From positions 5,766,001 through 5,830,000 of the forward strand of contig CP119311.1 in the NCBI GenBank assembly GCA_029202545.1: a stretch of DNA of 64,000 nt, in the 5' to 3' direction. This DNA is from Candidatus Pseudobacter hemicellulosilyticus. GTDB taxonomy: Bacteria; Bacteroidota; Bacteroidia; Chitinophagales; Chitinophagaceae. This document shows, in pieces, positions 24,406 through 33,490 of this stretch; the first letter of the stretch is position 1; every line of letters starts with the position of its first letter. The translations under genes and the position numbers were made by a program. The notes below the pieces were generated by a model. It ran no database searches, was not told the origin of the DNA, and was given only the letters and a program-made list of their open reading frames with translations.

Positions 24406-24470
24406 TCCACCTTTTCGCTCGCCACCCGAAGCCTGGTCCTTTTTCGCTTCACTTATTTAACATCTTGTAT

Positions 24471-24932
24471 ATGGTATCAAAAACCTCCATCGCTGAAATT
24501 GCATCGGTACGGGTTTTGTATTCTCCTAAAACATCAATAAACAAAAGAGTTACAGTACATACCTCCAAAGACGCCTATGCTATTTTCCTGGAAAAATGGG
24601 ATAAAGACAAACTGGAAATGATAGAGCAATTGCAGTTACTCCTGCTAAACAAAGCCAACCAGGTATTGGGCGTCTATCCGCTTGCATCAGGCGGAATAAA
24701 TTCAGTAACACTCGATATCAGGCTGATATTTTCAGTTGCTTTACATTGCCTGGCCAGCGCTATCATTCTTGCCCATAACCATCCCTGCGGCATATCCTTA
24801 CCCAGCGAAACCGATATAACCTTGACCAAACAACTAAAAGAAGCCGGGAAATTAATAGACATACAAGTATTAGACCACCTGATCATTACTCCAACCGGTT
24901 ATACCTCACTCTCTGACAGCGGTTACTTATAA
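24471..24932 (+). CDS. RadC-like JAB/MPN domain protein
   Basis: Start at ATG 24471 (MVSKTSIAEIASVRVLYSPK), 153 residues. It contains only the JAB domain: the metal motif HxH-7x-SxxD is complete in HNHPCGISLPSETD (H102, H104, S112, D115), with a glutamate near residue 52. The N-terminal helix-hairpin-helix of chromosomal RadC is missing. Such short RadC proteins are common cargo on mobile islands of Bacteroidota and are presumed metalloproteases or nuclease-associated; the function is not established. It supports the 21.2-24.9 kb segment being an island. Confidence 0.88.
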   Translation: MVSKTSIAEIASVRVLYSPKTSINKRVTVHTSKDAYAIFLEKWDKDKLEMIEQLQLLLLNKANQVLGVYPLASGGINSVTLDIRLIFSVALHCLASAIILAHNHPCGISLPSETDITLTKQLKEAGKLIDIQVLDHLIITPTGYTSLSDSGYL

Positions 24933-25050
24933 CTAAGGCCTGTTTCATGGTTCGCCCCAAAAAAGTATTGAACAGTTAAATAGTAGAAAAATTACCTGCT
25001 AATCCAGCAAGCTTGGCGCTGCAGGCCATTGCCTTTACACTGCCATCCCC

Positions 25051-25095
25051 AAAACAAAAAAAGGATGCCGGCAAGCAACCGCTTGCCAGGCATCC
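25051..25095 (-). terminator. Terminator of the first SusC/D operon
   Basis: On the minus strand GGATGCC-T-GGCAAGC pairs with GCTTGCC-GGCATCC around a four-base loop (14 bp with one bulge, plus-strand 25063-25095), followed by TTTTTTTGTTTT (25051-25062). It is about 25 bases after the last gene. Confidence 0.93.
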
Positions 25096-25118
25096 ACACG
25101 TATAAATCATCCGTCTTA

Positions 25119-26351
25119 CTATTTGATCCTGTCCCGGGTAAAGAAGGTCAGTTCGCCAATAGCCTGGAAGGTACTGTTACCCCAGTTCTCCAGTACTTTG
25201 ATCCGGATATACCGGACCTTCGGCATGCCATCGGGGATAGTGAACGCTTCCCCTGCCAGGGCAAACGCTATATCCTCGGCGGTGTTGGTACCCACAGGCG
25301 AGCCCGAAGGTTTGTAGCTTTCACAGGTACGCAGCAAGGTCCAGCTATCCCAGGAACCGGTCATGTCCAGGGTCTCGCTGCCATAGATCTCAAATCTCTT
25401 GACCGCTTCCAGGCGGTATATACGATCCTGCGGCTGCCAGAACATGAACCTGTTCAAGGTAACCGCCTCACCCATATCAAAGGTGAACCAGCAGGGATTG
25501 GTGCTGATGGCCGTGGCATAACCGTTACCCGAGATATACCCGTTCCACATATTGGTCATTGGCCAGGTAGCATAAGAGCTGGCGCCTACATCTGTAGGCA
25601 ATACCACCCGCGCAAATTTGGTCTTGTCCAGCGACCGCTCATAAGGCGGCACCGCAGCCATGGCCACTGTAGCATATTCTGTTACCCTGAACGTATCATA
25701 GGCATTGGCGTCAGGCTTATAGGCCGACCGGTACCGCAGTTCCGTACCACTGGCATATTCATCCGGCAGCGCCATGATGGAATCCGTGTTCAGCATCGTA
25801 AACTGCCTGACAGTACCATCCCTTCTGGTGTATTCCAGCTCCGTAAATACCAGCCCGTTATTAGGTTCGTTCCAGCGGAAGATCATAGAGTCTACCCCTG
25901 TATTGGCAGCCGAGGTCCGGATAGTCCGGTTGGCCAGCGAATTCAGGTAATCATCTCCGTAAGACACGCCGGAGGCATTGCGCACTACCGACGAATGTCC
26001 CTGCTGATCGAAGGTATAGACCGAGAAACTATAGCTCCTGGCGGATAGATCGGGTATCAGCAGGTTAACAGTATCGGAGCTAAGCGGTCTTTGTATGGGA
26101 ATGGTAATGGAGTCCAGGCCCTCATTCCAGTAGGCTTTTACCAGCACTACCTGCTGGTCCTTTCCCAGGACCATCTTCAGGTTGATCCTGTAATAGCCCG
26201 ACTGGGCAATCACCGTATCCAGGGCGCCCGCATAGATGATCTCTCCGCCCTTCATAAACTCATCTTTGTATTCGTCCATTTTGGAACAGGAGAAAAAGAC
26301 CAATCCTGTCAGCAATAGCCAAAGAATGGACCTATAGTGGAAGCTTCGCAT
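25119..26351 (-). CDS. DUF4998 surface lipoprotein with C-terminal discoidin-like domain
   Basis: 410 residues, last gene of the SusC/D operon. Signal peptide with lipobox VFFSC. The start of the mature chain (YKDEFMKGGEIIYAGALDTV, then YWNEGLDSITIPI) matches DUF4998, an accessory outer-surface domain found beside SusD proteins. The C-terminal about 150 residues (PTDVGASSYATWPMTNMWNG, FTFDMGEAVTLNRFMFWQPQ, YIRIKVLENWGNSTFQAIGE) form an F5/8-type/DUF5000-like carbohydrate-binding sandwich. Presumed surface glycan-binding protein; ligand unknown. Confidence 0.87.
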   Translation of the reverse strand: MRSFHYRSILWLLLTGLVFFSCSKMDEYKDEFMKGGEIIYAGALDTVIAQSGYYRINLKMVLGKDQQVVLVKAYWNEGLDSITIPIQRPLSSDTVNLLIPDLSARSYSFSVYTFDQQGHSSVVRNASGVSYGDDYLNSLANRTIRTSAANTGVDSMIFRWNEPNNGLVFTELEYTRRDGTVRQFTMLNTDSIMALPDEYASGTELRYRSAYKPDANAYDTFRVTEYATVAMAAVPPYERSLDKTKFARVVLPTDVGASSYATWPMTNMWNGYISGNGYATAISTNPCWFTFDMGEAVTLNRFMFWQPQDRIYRLEAVKRFEIYGSETLDMTGSWDSWTLLRTCESYKPSGSPVGTNTAEDIAFALAGEAFTIPDGMPKVRYIRIKVLENWGNSTFQAIGELTFFTRDRIK

Positions 26352-26375
26352 ATTTTCTGTTTGAAGAGGGTTAAC

Positions 26376-27560
26376 TTAATTGGGATCGCCGAACATTTGG
26401 ATCTCAAATACATACACATATATCGTATTACCCCAGTTGCGCAGGGTCTTGAAACGGACATGCCTTACCTTGGGCGCATCCACCGGTATAGGTACCGTGA
26501 TCCCCTGCTCTATGAAATTAATATCAGCTTGCGTCAGCGGCGATCCCTGCGCAGAACCCGAAGGTTTCTCCATAGTGTAGGTAGTGAGCAGCGTCCAGGT
26601 ATCATCATAGCTGCCATCCGGGTTGGGCGACTCGGAGCCCCACAGCTCAATAATGCGGGGACTATGCTCATCGTAATACTTGGCCTGGTCCGGTTTCAGG
26701 TAAAACACCATCCGGCTCAGCTTAGCCGATACCCCCATATCAAAGGTGAACTGCTGTGGCATACCGGTCTTCCCATCACTGTGGTAATAGGAGTTTATGT
26801 CAAATCTGTTATCAAACAGACCGGCAAAGGTTCCTGAATACCCCAGGGCTGCATCCGTTGGCAAGGCATAAGCCTTCATTTTGGTTCGATCCAACAATTG
26901 CTCGAAGAAAGGCACTACCGTCACGTTCATGGTATCCGAAATATTCCCCCAGCGATCCCGGACAAAGATCCCGAATGTACGCTCCACCGCATCAAAACCA
27001 CGGGCCGAAAAATTACCGGACTTCAGATCCGTATAGTGCGTATAGGTAGGAACGAAGTTACCCAGGGAATCATTGGTCAGCACTACAATAGCCAGGTTTG
27101 CTTCGGTCCAGTTTTTAAAGCTGATATTGATCCCGCCAAAATCTGCTTCGGCAGCAAGGCTGTCGAAAGCCAGCCGGTATACAGGTTTCAGCGGTTTGGC
27201 CGTTACTTCTACCGGAGTAGACTTGTTCTCGCCTTTGTCTACTGCCTGGAGTGTGATCACATAGTTGTCCTCATCCGGAAATCCATCCAGCGTCACTACG
27301 TTGGAGTAGCGGCTCACTTTGTTTTCACGGGTTATACCGCTCCTGGTGGTATAACTGGCCGTTACATAGGCCAGGTCAGGATCAGCCGGTGGCGTGAAAG
27401 TTATGCTGACCGATCCGTTCCGGTTCTCCACAACAGGCTGGCTCACCGGTCCGGGCGCTTTGCCGTCATTGTCTACCGGCTCCAGGGCCATGCGTGTGCA
27501 GGAAGCCATCAGCAGCAGGCCTATGCAGCAACTATAGAATATACATTTCATTTTGCTCAT
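26376..27560 (-). CDS. DUF4959/DUF5000/DUF5126 surface lipoprotein
   Basis: Start at ATG 27560 (MSKMKCIFYSCCIGLLLMASC), 394 residues; the longer frame overlaps susD and is not needed. Lipobox LMASC. An N-terminal Fn3-like DUF4959 region (GSVSITFTPPADPDLAYVTA), a central DUF5126-like part (GGINISFKNWTEANLAIVVL) and a C-terminal discoidin-like DUF5000 domain ending in FKTLRNWGNTIYVYVFEIQ. The C-terminal halves of this protein and the next one share the order FTFDMG, YLEA/IELWGSE, KVRHVRFKTLRNWGN, suggesting duplication. Surface glycan binding inferred from operon context. Confidence 0.87.
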   Translation of the reverse strand: MSKMKCIFYSCCIGLLLMASCTRMALEPVDNDGKAPGPVSQPVVENRNGSVSITFTPPADPDLAYVTASYTTRSGITRENKVSRYSNVVTLDGFPDEDNYVITLQAVDKGENKSTPVEVTAKPLKPVYRLAFDSLAAEADFGGINISFKNWTEANLAIVVLTNDSLGNFVPTYTHYTDLKSGNFSARGFDAVERTFGIFVRDRWGNISDTMNVTVVPFFEQLLDRTKMKAYALPTDAALGYSGTFAGLFDNRFDINSYYHSDGKTGMPQQFTFDMGVSAKLSRMVFYLKPDQAKYYDEHSPRIIELWGSESPNPDGSYDDTWTLLTTYTMEKPSGSAQGSPLTQADINFIEQGITVPIPVDAPKVRHVRFKTLRNWGNTIYVYVFEIQMFGDPN

Positions 27561-27588
27561 TTTAACAGTTGAATTAGTGGTTTCCCGA

Positions 27589-29556
27589 TCACCAGCCGGT
27601 GTTCTGGACCAGGTTGGTATTGATCTGCAGCTCAGTCTCACTCAATGGCCAGAGATAATCCCTGGGAGCAGTGAACGACTGGCTGAATTCCAGTATACGC
27701 TGGTAATAATCCGTGGTGGACTCCCGGTTGATATTCCAGGCATAGATGGGTTTGTTCAACTCTTCTGCGGCCGTTTTCCAGCGCCGCAGGTCCCAGAAGC
27801 GACTGCCTTCAAAAGCCAGCTCTATGCCCCGCTCCTGCCGGATAAGCTCCCGCATGCCTTCTACATTGGTGTATTTGCCCGGCCTGCTGGAGAAGCTGCC
27901 CCAGCTGCTTTCCACCGTATTCAGGCCGGCACGGGCGCGGATCAAGTTGAGATAGGGCAGCGCATCGGAAGATTTACCATTTTCATTCAATGCTTCCGCA
28001 TACAGCAGGTACAGATCCGCCAGTCGGATCACCGGCCAGGGATAGCTCTCCACCGTTAAGGTGTTGGCAGTAAAGGAAAGGGTCCAGTTCACCAGCTTTT
28101 TGGTGTAATAACCGGTAACGGAATACAGGCGCGTATTTTTCTTGCCGGAAGCCTGCAGGGCCTTGGCCTGGATATTGTACGGCGACTGTGCGCTGCTGTT
28201 ATTGCGCATAAACCATTTACCGCCATCAAAGGACATATCCGCATAGAAGCGCGGCTCCCGGTCAAAATGCAGCCCTGCCGTCTGGTAACCTGTTTGCAGG
28301 TTCTTATCGGCCGAAGTAGCCGTCTTTACCTTGTATCTGTTTGCGTAATCATAGGTAATATCTTCATTGATAGGAACACCATTTTTGGAGTAGAACAATT
28401 CAGCCATTTTAAAAGTGGGCGCCAGCTGACCTTTCAGTTCCGTGTTCTGTACCGTGGCATCCAGCTGGGGACAGGCAAAGAGCTGGATCCAGCGGGTGGG
28501 TTGACCGGCATAACTGGCAGGAGAAGTGGTACTGCCCCAGATCAGCTCACTGTTCCAGCGCTGGCAGACAGCATTACGTATGCTCATTTCCGTAAGCGTA
28601 CCGGCATCTTCGCCAACAATAGCGCCCGCCGTCTGGTAATGCAGCTTTACACCGGCCGCTTCTGCTGCTTCTACCGCCATGCGACAGGCTTCTTCGGCTC
28701 TTACCCATTTTGCCTGGTCAAAGACCGGGTTGAACAGGACCTGGCCATTCTTATTCTTCAGGTTGATATAATCGGTATTGCCATTGAAGAGCGCACTGGC
28801 AGCAGTCACCAGCAGCCTTGCTTTCATGGACAGGGCCGCTACCTTGGTCACCCGGCCCAGCTCGTCCGTCTGGTTCAGGATCCTGCTGGGCAATCCTTCA
28901 AACTCACCACCTTCACTGGCTTCATCCAGCAGGCCGGCGATAAAATTAACCACGCTGTCTACCGGCTGTCGCATGATCTTGACGGCATCCACTTCCGACT
29001 CAACCGGCAGGTTATTGTCCACAAGGGGAATGGGACCGTACATCCGGAACAGGTACCAGTGGTAGTAGGCTTTCAGGAATTTTACTTCTTTTACCCACCG
29101 GTCTTTCAGCAGCAGGTCCAGGTCCCTGACCCGGTCAATATTTTCCAGGAAAATGTTGCAGTCGCGGATACCCTGCCACATACTGCGACTGTCAAAGCCA
29201 TCCCAGTAGTTCATGTATACCGTGGATCTGTTCTGCTGCCCACGGGCAATGCGATAGGGATCTTTAAAGAAAAAATCCAGTACCGGCTCCCAGTACAGCC
29301 ATAGTTCATCACCAGCGTTGAAAGCAGGATTGCTGTCGGGATCACCCTCCTTGGGCAGAAAAGAATAACAGGTGAACAGGAATTTCTCGGCCTCAATAGT
29401 GCTGGTGAACGCATTATCAATAGTGGCAATATTGTCCGGGACAATGTCCAGGTAGCCTTTCTTACAGGCGCCAAGCAGGATGCAGAGCAGCAGGGCAAGT
29501 CCCAGGGAACTACCCGTAGTCCGCCACCTGCTGATGTTTTTATGTAATCGACTCAT
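27589..29556 (-). CDS. SusD/RagB outer-membrane lipoprotein (operon 1)
   Basis: 655 residues. Signal peptide with lipobox LLGAC. SusD-like TPR-helical fold: YLDIVPDNIATIDNAFTSTI at the N-terminus, FLKAYYHWYLFRMYGPIPLV, MKARLLVTAASALFNG, YPWPVIRLADLYLLYAEALNE, LNLIRARAGL and RQERGIELAFEGSRFWDLRR, all family hallmarks. It forms the lid of the SusC transporter encoded just upstream (15 bases). No glycosidase is in the operon, so the substrate cannot be assigned. Confidence 0.95.
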   Translation of the reverse strand: MSRLHKNISRWRTTGSSLGLALLLCILLGACKKGYLDIVPDNIATIDNAFTSTIEAEKFLFTCYSFLPKEGDPDSNPAFNAGDELWLYWEPVLDFFFKDPYRIARGQQNRSTVYMNYWDGFDSRSMWQGIRDCNIFLENIDRVRDLDLLLKDRWVKEVKFLKAYYHWYLFRMYGPIPLVDNNLPVESEVDAVKIMRQPVDSVVNFIAGLLDEASEGGEFEGLPSRILNQTDELGRVTKVAALSMKARLLVTAASALFNGNTDYINLKNKNGQVLFNPVFDQAKWVRAEEACRMAVEAAEAAGVKLHYQTAGAIVGEDAGTLTEMSIRNAVCQRWNSELIWGSTTSPASYAGQPTRWIQLFACPQLDATVQNTELKGQLAPTFKMAELFYSKNGVPINEDITYDYANRYKVKTATSADKNLQTGYQTAGLHFDREPRFYADMSFDGGKWFMRNNSSAQSPYNIQAKALQASGKKNTRLYSVTGYYTKKLVNWTLSFTANTLTVESYPWPVIRLADLYLLYAEALNENGKSSDALPYLNLIRARAGLNTVESSWGSFSSRPGKYTNVEGMRELIRQERGIELAFEGSRFWDLRRWKTAAEELNKPIYAWNINRESTTDYYQRILEFSQSFTAPRDYLWPLSETELQINTNLVQNTGW

Positions 29557-29571
29557 GACTTGTTTTCGTTT

Positions 29572-32500
29572 TTAGATTTCTAATCTTACACCCATATTGT
29601 ATACTTTCTGCACCGGATAACCCAGGCCATTGCTGCCCTGCTCAGGATCCCAGAGTTTGAAGCTGGTGAACTTAAACAGGTTATTGGCATTCACATACAC
29701 GCGTAATCCGGATACTTTCAGGCGCGCCAGGCTTTTGGCCGGGATATTATAGGCCAGTTCCACCTGCTTGAGCCGCAGGAAGGCGCCATTGCGCAGCCAC
29801 CAGGAAGAAGGCTGTGCATTGTTCGCATTGACCGTAGGGCTCAGGCGGGGCCAGAAGGCATAGATATTCTGGTTATCCTCGGACCAGTGGTCTTTGGCAA
29901 TAATGTCCAGCAGCCCATTCTGGTTGGAACCGGAGATAACGAAAGGAGTGATCTGCGAAGGATCCATGTAAATAGAGGTCCTGGCCGATCCCTGGAAAAA
30001 GGCGCTCAGCTCAAAACCTTTGTAACCGGAAGAAAAACCAAAACCATAGACAATCTCAGGAGAAGCGGAATGGCCCAGGCCATTGACCCTGTCCAGGTTG
30101 GTGATCTGTCCATCACCGTTAAGATCGCGGTATTTGATATCTCCACCCATCACTTCACCAAATACCTGTTTGGGGGAGTTCTTTACATCATCATCATCCA
30201 CAAAGAGCCGTTCGGCTATCAGGCCCACATTCATCACCAGCGGATGTCCCAGGCGGGAGAGATAGTACATGTTCTCTGCATATTCGGGCTCTTCATTCTG
30301 ATCCAGCCTGCTGACGGCATAGGTGAAGGTACCCCGGGCGCTCAGCCAGAAATCACCCCAGCTGTTGCTGTAATCCAGGGCCAGGTCTATCCCCTTGGAA
30401 GAGGCGGCGCCCACATTGGCGCTGGTAGTGGCTGTCAGGCCCATGGTAGCCGGAATAAAAGCCCGCGGCATCAGGATATTGCTGCGCTTTTTACGGAAGA
30501 AATCAACCACCACGTTCAGCCTGTTGAACAGGGTGAGGTCCATCCCAACGTTGATCTCTTTGGATATTTCCCAAGTGATATTCTCATTGGCATAGCGGCT
30601 GATATTAACGCCATTCCGGGTATACCCGAAATTCTCTCCGAAAGTGGCCCTTCTGGAAGCATCGTTCAGAGACACTTCAGACAGGTAGAAAAAGCGATCG
30701 CTGGAATAACCGATCTGGTCATTGCCCACCAGGCCGTAGGTACCGCGCAGCTTCAGGTTGGTAATGATGTCTTCCACCGGTTTCCAGAATTTTTCATTGC
30801 TGGCCACCCAGCCGATACCGGCAGAGGGAAAGAAACCGAAGCGGTTGTTTTTGGCAAAACGCTCAGAACCGTTATACCCGAAATTACCTTCAAAGAGATA
30901 GCGGGAATCATAATCGTAGGTAAGCCTGCCGGAAACGCCCAGGTTCCTGGCTGGCAGCGAAGTCTGCAGGGTGGAAGCGCTGCCGTTAAGGTGGTTGCGC
31001 ATAATGCCGATCACCATCCCGCTCAGGTTATGCAGCTGGCCAATGGTGGTCTTATAGTTCAGCGCCGCTTCCATATATCCTGTGGTATTCTGGATCTTGG
31101 CGCTCTGATCAGGACTGTAGTTGAGGTATTCTGTGGCGGTAGTAGGGTTCAGCAGGTTAAGCCTGTATCCCTTTTCATTTTCCTTGGTAGGCGATGCGGC
31201 ATAATAAAAAGGCGTGTATTGGCGCGACAGATCAAAGTAAGAATAGCGGCGCGTATAGGCCATCACCCGGCCTTTCAGACCCGGTGTAATGAATTTAAAG
31301 TCCTGCTGTAATTCCAGCTGCACATTCAGCGTGGAAGTGCTGTACTCCTGGTACCCGGACACCATGGCGGCATAGGGGTTGTTATAAAAAGTATTGGAAC
31401 CCTGGGAGATCATGGCATTCCCAAAAAGCGGGTGGTTATCATAGGGAGAATCGGAGGGATCAAAAACAGCGGGAAAGAGGACCGGGTTGGACCTCAGTAC
31501 ACTGTTGAATACCACAGATCCGCCATTGATCCGGTTCCCATTGGCATCAAAGCCGCCAACAGGACCGGTATAGTCATCAAAGTTACCGCTGGTCCGCACT
31601 ACGGCAATGGTGGTAGGCGTCAGGTTCACTGTAACGTTGGAGCGGATCTCGTAGCTTTTCAGCTTGATATTATTATCAAAACTGTTGAGGTTGTTTTTCT
31701 TCAGCACGCCATTATCCTGGTTATAGGTAGCGGCTATATAATACTGGGCGCCTTTACCGCCGCCCGTCAGGTTGGCGTTGAGGCGCTGGTTCATGGTGCG
31801 GTCTTTGATCAGCAGGCCCATCCAGTCGTTACTGGGATACAGCATCGGATTTTCGCCGGCAATGGTGGCATCAATCTTATTCTGGCTATAAGGCAGGGCT
31901 TCTTTGGGACTGCGGGTCAGGACCGCTTCATTGGCCAGCTGCATATAGGTGATATTATCCGCCATCCTGAAATTCTCCGTATTGCCGGAAAGGGAATTCT
32001 CAAAGCGGACATTGAATTTGGTTTTACCGGCCACGCCCGATTTGGTAGTGACCAGGATCACTCCGTTGGCGCCGCGCGCCCCATACAGCGAGGAAGCGGC
32101 CGCATCTTTCAGCACCGAAAAAGCCGCAATATCATCCGGCTGTAAACGAGCCAGGTTGGTGGGTGTGGACTCCATACCATCTATGAGGATATAGGGATCC
32201 AGCTTTCCGGAGCCAAAGGAAGTGATGCCACGGATGAAAAATGAGGCGTTGTCGGCCCCTGGCTCCCCACTGCGCTGGTAAGAGATCACACCTGCCAGCC
32301 GGCCGGCCATCATGGTGGTCAGGTTACTGGTAGGCCCCTTCAGTTCTTTTGGGCTGATGGTGGTAATGGAGCTTACCATACTTTCTTTCTTCTGCTGGCC
32401 AAAGGCCACTACCACTACTTCGTTCAGGGCGCTGGTCTGCTCTACCAGTACAATATCCACTGATTTCCGGTTGTTGACCAGCACCTCCTGGTTCCTGAAC

Positions 32501-33345
32501 CCCACGAAGGACACTTCCAGGGTGGCGCTGTCAGGAACCCTGGTGAGGATAAACTCACCGCGTTCATCCGCCAGTACCGGTTGCTGGGAATTTTTGACTT
32601 TCACCGTAGCTCCCTGGAGCGGCAGGCCTTTTTCGTTCAGCACCCGTCCTGAAATAGTATTGGCATTGGCAGCCACCGGCTTCACTTCCATTCTGGTGCC
32701 GGGCTTCACACTGATGATGACCTCTTTCTGCCCGATCCTGTATTCCAGGTTGAGGCCCGTGAACAACTTGTCCAGCGCTTCTTCCAGGCTCACCTCTTTT
32801 ACATTGATGGTGACCAGGGTGGACTCGGCCTTTACCTGGTCGTTGTACAGGAGATCAAGCCCCGTCTGTTCGCGGATCAGCTGGAAGACCTTCGCCAGCG
32901 ACTCATTCTTCACGTTCAGGGTCACTACCGGCGGTTTGGCGGAAATGACCACGGTGTTGTGCAGGATCTTGTACGTGAAAGGCTGGTTCTTCAATGCAAT
33001 GGCCAGGAACTGAGACAGAGGAAGACTACTGGCCTCAATACTGACGGGCTTTGCATTGTCCAGTGCGGCATGCATGGACAGCACAGTGTAGCCGGTCTGG
33101 GATGTAACGGTCTCGAATACCTGTTTCAGCGGAACTTTCTTACCGGAGAAGGAGACCGTCTGGGATAGACCGCCCGCATACACATTCAGCATAGCGAAGG
33201 TCAGCAGCAAAGCGGTGAATTTCCGGAGAGGACGGATCGGGGCCCGGGGTAGAGACCTCATCAGGGTCAGCAGGGGCTGTGTGCCAGGGCAGGCCACAGG
33301 CAGGAGATCAGCAGATCTCCTGTAACCATCGGCAGTCTTGCGCAT
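29572..33345 (-). CDS. SusC/RagA TonB-dependent transporter with two STN domains (operon 1)
   Basis: 1257 residues from ATG 33345; an internal ATG at residue 29 (MRSLPRAPIRPLRKFTALLL) is the more signal-like start. Two consecutive STN repeats are visible: about 63-137 (SFSGKKVPLKQVFETVTSQT ... NTVVISAKP) and about 140-214 (LNVKNESLAKVFQLIREQTG ... KEVIISVKP). Then come a CarboxypepD_reg-like domain (about 229-303), a TonB box near VVVVAFG (310-315), the plug (about 320-440, with SLYGARGANGVILVTT) and a 22-strand barrel. The STN domains fit signalling to the upstream FecR/sigma pair. Imports a ligand, probably a glycan or peptide, with the SusD partner. Confidence 0.95.
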   Translation of the reverse strand: MRKTADGYRRSADLLPVACPGTQPLLTLMRSLPRAPIRPLRKFTALLLTFAMLNVYAGGLSQTVSFSGKKVPLKQVFETVTSQTGYTVLSMHAALDNAKPVSIEASSLPLSQFLAIALKNQPFTYKILHNTVVISAKPPVVTLNVKNESLAKVFQLIREQTGLDLLYNDQVKAESTLVTINVKEVSLEEALDKLFTGLNLEYRIGQKEVIISVKPGTRMEVKPVAANANTISGRVLNEKGLPLQGATVKVKNSQQPVLADERGEFILTRVPDSATLEVSFVGFRNQEVLVNNRKSVDIVLVEQTSALNEVVVVAFGQQKKESMVSSITTISPKELKGPTSNLTTMMAGRLAGVISYQRSGEPGADNASFFIRGITSFGSGKLDPYILIDGMESTPTNLARLQPDDIAAFSVLKDAAASSLYGARGANGVILVTTKSGVAGKTKFNVRFENSLSGNTENFRMADNITYMQLANEAVLTRSPKEALPYSQNKIDATIAGENPMLYPSNDWMGLLIKDRTMNQRLNANLTGGGKGAQYYIAATYNQDNGVLKKNNLNSFDNNIKLKSYEIRSNVTVNLTPTTIAVVRTSGNFDDYTGPVGGFDANGNRINGGSVVFNSVLRSNPVLFPAVFDPSDSPYDNHPLFGNAMISQGSNTFYNNPYAAMVSGYQEYSTSTLNVQLELQQDFKFITPGLKGRVMAYTRRYSYFDLSRQYTPFYYAASPTKENEKGYRLNLLNPTTATEYLNYSPDQSAKIQNTTGYMEAALNYKTTIGQLHNLSGMVIGIMRNHLNGSASTLQTSLPARNLGVSGRLTYDYDSRYLFEGNFGYNGSERFAKNNRFGFFPSAGIGWVASNEKFWKPVEDIITNLKLRGTYGLVGNDQIGYSSDRFFYLSEVSLNDASRRATFGENFGYTRNGVNISRYANENITWEISKEINVGMDLTLFNRLNVVVDFFRKKRSNILMPRAFIPATMGLTATTSANVGAASSKGIDLALDYSNSWGDFWLSARGTFTYAVSRLDQNEEPEYAENMYYLSRLGHPLVMNVGLIAERLFVDDDDVKNSPKQVFGEVMGGDIKYRDLNGDGQITNLDRVNGLGHSASPEIVYGFGFSSGYKGFELSAFFQGSARTSIYMDPSQITPFVISGSNQNGLLDIIAKDHWSEDNQNIYAFWPRLSPTVNANNAQPSSWWLRNGAFLRLKQVELAYNIPAKSLARLKVSGLRVYVNANNLFKFTSFKLWDPEQGSNGLGYPVQKVYNMGVRLEI

Positions 33346-33400
33346 AGTTTTGATGCAGTTTTGGTTGTTTGTTTATGGGTTCAGCAATCGTTATTATGGA

Positions 33401-33441
33401 GGTTGCACAGCAGGGAATAGTATCCCTGTTTTGACGCAACC
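33401..33441 (-). promoter_or_regulatory. Hairpin in the fecR-susC spacer
   Basis: GGTTGC (33401-33406) pairs with GCAACC (33436-33441) outside CAGGGA (33411-33416) and TCCCTG (33423-33428), forming a two-part stem between the FecR and SusC genes on the minus strand. No T-tract follows. It may be an mRNA processing or stability element, or a regulatory leader of susC. Confidence 0.4.
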
Positions 33442-33490
33442 TTATTGGCAGTTATCAGCAGTTTTTTTATTGAGATCAGTTATTGGCAGT

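Noticed and set aside
29887..31311. 474-codon frame opposite the first SusC gene
   Set aside because: Antisense shadow of a clear transporter; the translation has no domain and the opposite strand is fully explained.
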